A DNA stretch of 9,086 nt from Gemmatimonadota bacterium (GTDB lineage Bacteria > Latescibacterota > UBA2968 > UBA8231), in assembly GCA_018673255.1 (NCBI GenBank), contig JABHDC010000168.1:1-9086 (forward strand), read 5' to 3'. The translations under genes and the position numbers were made by a program. Of this stretch, positions 6,876 through 9,086 are shown piece by piece. Every line of letters begins with the position of its first letter. Positions within the stretch are counted from its first letter, which is position 1. The notes under the pieces are model-generated. The model had not been told where the DNA came from. It saw only the letters and a program-made list of their open reading frames with translations, and did not search any database.

Positions 6876-9086
6876 ATGCCGCGTTCGACGCAGGACTTCA
6901 ACTTCGATTGGATGTTCGCCAGGGGTCAGGAGGGATTCGATCAGCCTGAGCCTGGCTCAGATGCCTGGCAGGAGGTCCGACTGCCTCACGACTGGAGCAT
7001 CCATGAGCCTCTCGCCAACAACGCCGACATCTCCTCTGACAGGCTTCCCGGTGGCATCGGCTGGTACGCCAGACAGTTCAGCATGCCGTCGGCGGTGCAG
7101 GGCAGATGCACGCGGATCGAGTTCGACGGGGTCTACAACAACGCCGAGGTCTGGATCAATGGCGTCACCCTTGGACGACACCCGTATGGCTACACCGCCT
7201 TCAGCTACGATCTCACCCCTCACCTGCGATACGGAGCGGCTGCCAATACGCTCGCCGTCCGGGTCGACCGGACCGCCTATGTGGATTGCCGCTGGTATAC
7301 AGGGTCGGGGATCCATCGCGACGTCAAGATGGTCACGACTTCGGCCCTCAGCATAGAGCAGTGGGGCACGACGATCACGACGCCGGTGATCTCCGATGAG
7401 ATGTGCGAGGTCACTGTGGTCAACACGATCGGCAACCTGCACGCGGAGGCGAAGCAGTTCAAACTGGTCGTCACCCTCTACGACGACTCAGGTCAGCAGG
7501 TCTCGGAGGGGACGTCGGCGCTGACGCTGGATGCAGGCCAGCGAGCGACCTTCACGCAGGATCTGACGATCAACGCACCCCGTCGCTGGGATACCGTTTC
7601 ACCCCATCTCTATCGGGCGCGCTGCGTGCTCCTGGATGACGTCGGACCTGTGGACGAAACCGATTCCACCTTCGGCATTCGGGAAATCGCCTACGACGCG
7701 GCGACCGGCTTCTACCTCAACAGCCACCCGACTCTCCTCAAAGGAGTCTGTCTGCACCAGGACGGCGGGGGTGTCGGCGCCGCGGTGCCGGACGGTGTGT
7801 GGGAGCGTCGCCTGCGCCTGCTGAAGGAAGCCGGATGCAACGCCATTCGCACCGCCCACAACCCGCCGTCGGAGGCGTTCCTGCACCTGTGCGACCGCCT
7901 TGGTTTCCTCGTGCAGGACGAAGCCTTCGATGAGTTCGACCACCCGAAGGACAAGCGCAAGAACTACGCCGAGCGTATCACCGAGGACGTCACCCGGGGC
8001 TACACCGAGAGCTTCGACCAGTGGGCGGAGCGCGACATCAGGAGCATGGTGCGGCGTGATCGGAACCATCCGTCGATCGTCATGTGGAGTCTGGGCAACG
8101 AAGTGGAATGGACCTACCCCAACTATGGTGCCGCCACCGGCTACTGGGACGAGACCAACGATGCGAGCTACTACTGGACCCTGCCCCCCTGCGATGCTGG
8201 GACGCTGAAGACCAACTTCGCGGGGCTGGAGCACGGCGAGCACGTCCTGGCCGAGACCGCAGCGCGACTGGCCCGCTGGGTAAGGGAGGAGGATACGACG
8301 CGGCCCGTGACGGCGAATCTTGTGCTGCCCTCGATCGGTCACTTCTCAGGATACACCGACGTGCTGGACATCGTGGGGTACAGCTATCGTACCGTGCTCT
8401 ATGACTACGGCCATGAGCACTACCCGGAAAAACCTATCTTCGGCGCCGAAAACTGGTGCAAGTGGAGCGAATGGAAGCCGGTCCTGGAGAAGAGGTTCGT
8501 ACCAGGCATCTTCCTGTGGACGGGTATCAACTACATCGGTGAAACATCCGAGCCGGGTCGCCGTGGCAGCGGCAGCGGCCTGCTGGACTTCGCCGCCTTC
8601 GATACACCCAGCTACCATCATTTCAGGACCTTCTGGCGTGACGAGCCACACATCTTCGCCTCCACGATCGAGCTTGCCGCCTCAGAATACAGGCTCGGCC
8701 CCGAAGGCGACGTCGTGGATGAGGAAGAGGGTGCGTGGAAGCGGCGAACCTGGGGCTGGCAGCCCTATCGAATGCATTGGAACTACGACGAAGGCGACCC
8801 GATCGTCGTGGAGGTGTTCAGCAACTGCCCCGAAGTGGAGCTCTTCCTCGATGAGACATCCCTCGGTATCAGACGTCTTGCGGATTTCGAGGATCGCATC
8901 ATCAAGTGGCATCTTCCCTTTGCTGCCGGGCGACTTCGAGCCGTCGGTCATCGTGGGACAGATCGCGTCTCGTACGAAATTCAGACCGGTGGCGCACCTG
9001 CCCGCATCGCCCTGATTCCAGACAAGACCGTCCTTGCCGCGGACGGCTACGACGTCGTGCACCTGACGGCGCAGCTACTTGATGAG
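6876..9086 (+). CDS. GH2 beta-galactosidase-like enzyme with DUF4982 domain (3' end outside window)
   Basis: The frame is open for 737 codons to the last base, so the protein is incomplete. There is no signal peptide (it begins MPRSTQDFNFDWMF), suggesting a cytoplasmic enzyme. Domains in order: GH2 sugar-binding domain (LPHDW at 36-40, GGIGWYARQF at 59-68, VWINGVTLGRHPYGY at 92-106); immunoglobulin-like domain about 160-270; TIM-barrel about 275-575 with KGVCLHQD at 289-296 and RTAHNPPS from 325. The acid/base is Glu409 in MWSLGNEVEW and the nucleophile is probably Glu525 in IFGAENWCKW, followed by FLWTGINYIGE. A DUF4982-type domain is recognisable around 630-690 (WNYDEGDPIVVEVFSN), and a GH2 C-terminal beta domain begins near 695. 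The family releases terminal beta-galactosyl or related residues. Beside a GH50-like enzyme, a role on agar- or galactan-derived oligosaccharides is plausible; a GH2 beta-galactosidase acting on agaro-oligosaccharides is known from Vibrio. Exact sugar specificity cannot be read from sequence; other GH2 activities are possible. Confidence 0.9.
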   Translation, partial: MPRSTQDFNFDWMFARGQEGFDQPEPGSDAWQEVRLPHDWSIHEPLANNADISSDRLPGGIGWYARQFSMPSAVQGRCTRIEFDGVYNNAEVWINGVTLGRHPYGYTAFSYDLTPHLRYGAAANTLAVRVDRTAYVDCRWYTGSGIHRDVKMVTTSALSIEQWGTTITTPVISDEMCEVTVVNTIGNLHAEAKQFKLVVTLYDDSGQQVSEGTSALTLDAGQRATFTQDLTINAPRRWDTVSPHLYRARCVLLDDVGPVDETDSTFGIREIAYDAATGFYLNSHPTLLKGVCLHQDGGGVGAAVPDGVWERRLRLLKEAGCNAIRTAHNPPSEAFLHLCDRLGFLVQDEAFDEFDHPKDKRKNYAERITEDVTRGYTESFDQWAERDIRSMVRRDRNHPSIVMWSLGNEVEWTYPNYGAATGYWDETNDASYYWTLPPCDAGTLKTNFAGLEHGEHVLAETAARLARWVREEDTTRPVTANLVLPSIGHFSGYTDVLDIVGYSYRTVLYDYGHEHYPEKPIFGAENWCKWSEWKPVLEKRFVPGIFLWTGINYIGETSEPGRRGSGSGLLDFAAFDTPSYHHFRTFWRDEPHIFASTIELAASEYRLGPEGDVVDEEEGAWKRRTWGWQPYRMHWNYDEGDPIVVEVFSNCPEVELFLDETSLGIRRLADFEDRIIKWHLPFAAGRLRAVGHRGTDRVSYEIQTGGAPARIALIPDKTVLAADGYDVVHLTAQLLDE

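Noticed and set aside
7599..8342. 247-codon minus-strand frame within the GH2 gene
   Set aside because: The plus strand here encodes the GH2 barrel including the catalytic Asn-Glu; the antisense product has no recognisable feature.

Overview
The window comes from a GC-rich bacterial chromosome. It reads as part of a carbohydrate-utilisation locus. One FG-GAP repeat lipoprotein gene on the minus strand runs off the left edge. Four plus-strand genes run rightwards from it: a lipoprotein solute-binding protein (SBP_bac_5 type), a 657-residue polytopic membrane protein of the DUF6785/DUF6784 type, a secreted glycoside hydrolase resembling GH50 beta-agarases, and a GH2 beta-galactosidase-like enzyme that continues past the right edge. 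No tRNA, rRNA, CRISPR array, insertion sequence or attachment site was seen. No gap between genes exceeds about 100 bases.

The content (lipoproteins with LSGC/VLSC lipoboxes, a CRTAC1-like FG-GAP protein, a DUF6785 membrane protein, GH50 plus GH2, high GC, frequent GTG/TTG starts) fits Gram-negative, often marine, polysaccharide degraders such as Planctomycetota, Latescibacterota or related lineages. This placement is an inference from gene content only; no phylogenetic marker is present.

Layout: 1-788 (minus) FG-GAP lipoprotein; about 789-881 a short divergent control region that ends in a tandem 18-bp repeat carrying alternative starts for the next gene; 882-2639 binding protein; 2640-2705 gap with a small dyad; 2706-4679 membrane protein; 4680-4770 gap with a perfect TTGACA hexamer; 4771-6855 GH50-like enzyme; 6876-9086 GH2 enzyme (incomplete).

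Proposed working model (inference): the GH50-like enzyme, which has a Sec signal, cuts a beta-linked galactan such as agar outside the cytoplasm. The lipoprotein binding protein and/or the DUF6785 membrane protein capture and import the oligosaccharides. The GH2 enzyme, which has no signal peptide, removes beta-galactosyl residues in the cytoplasm. The binding protein has no ABC permease or ATPase beside it; its immediate neighbour is instead a membrane protein of unknown function. That unusual pairing is the most interesting thing in the window.
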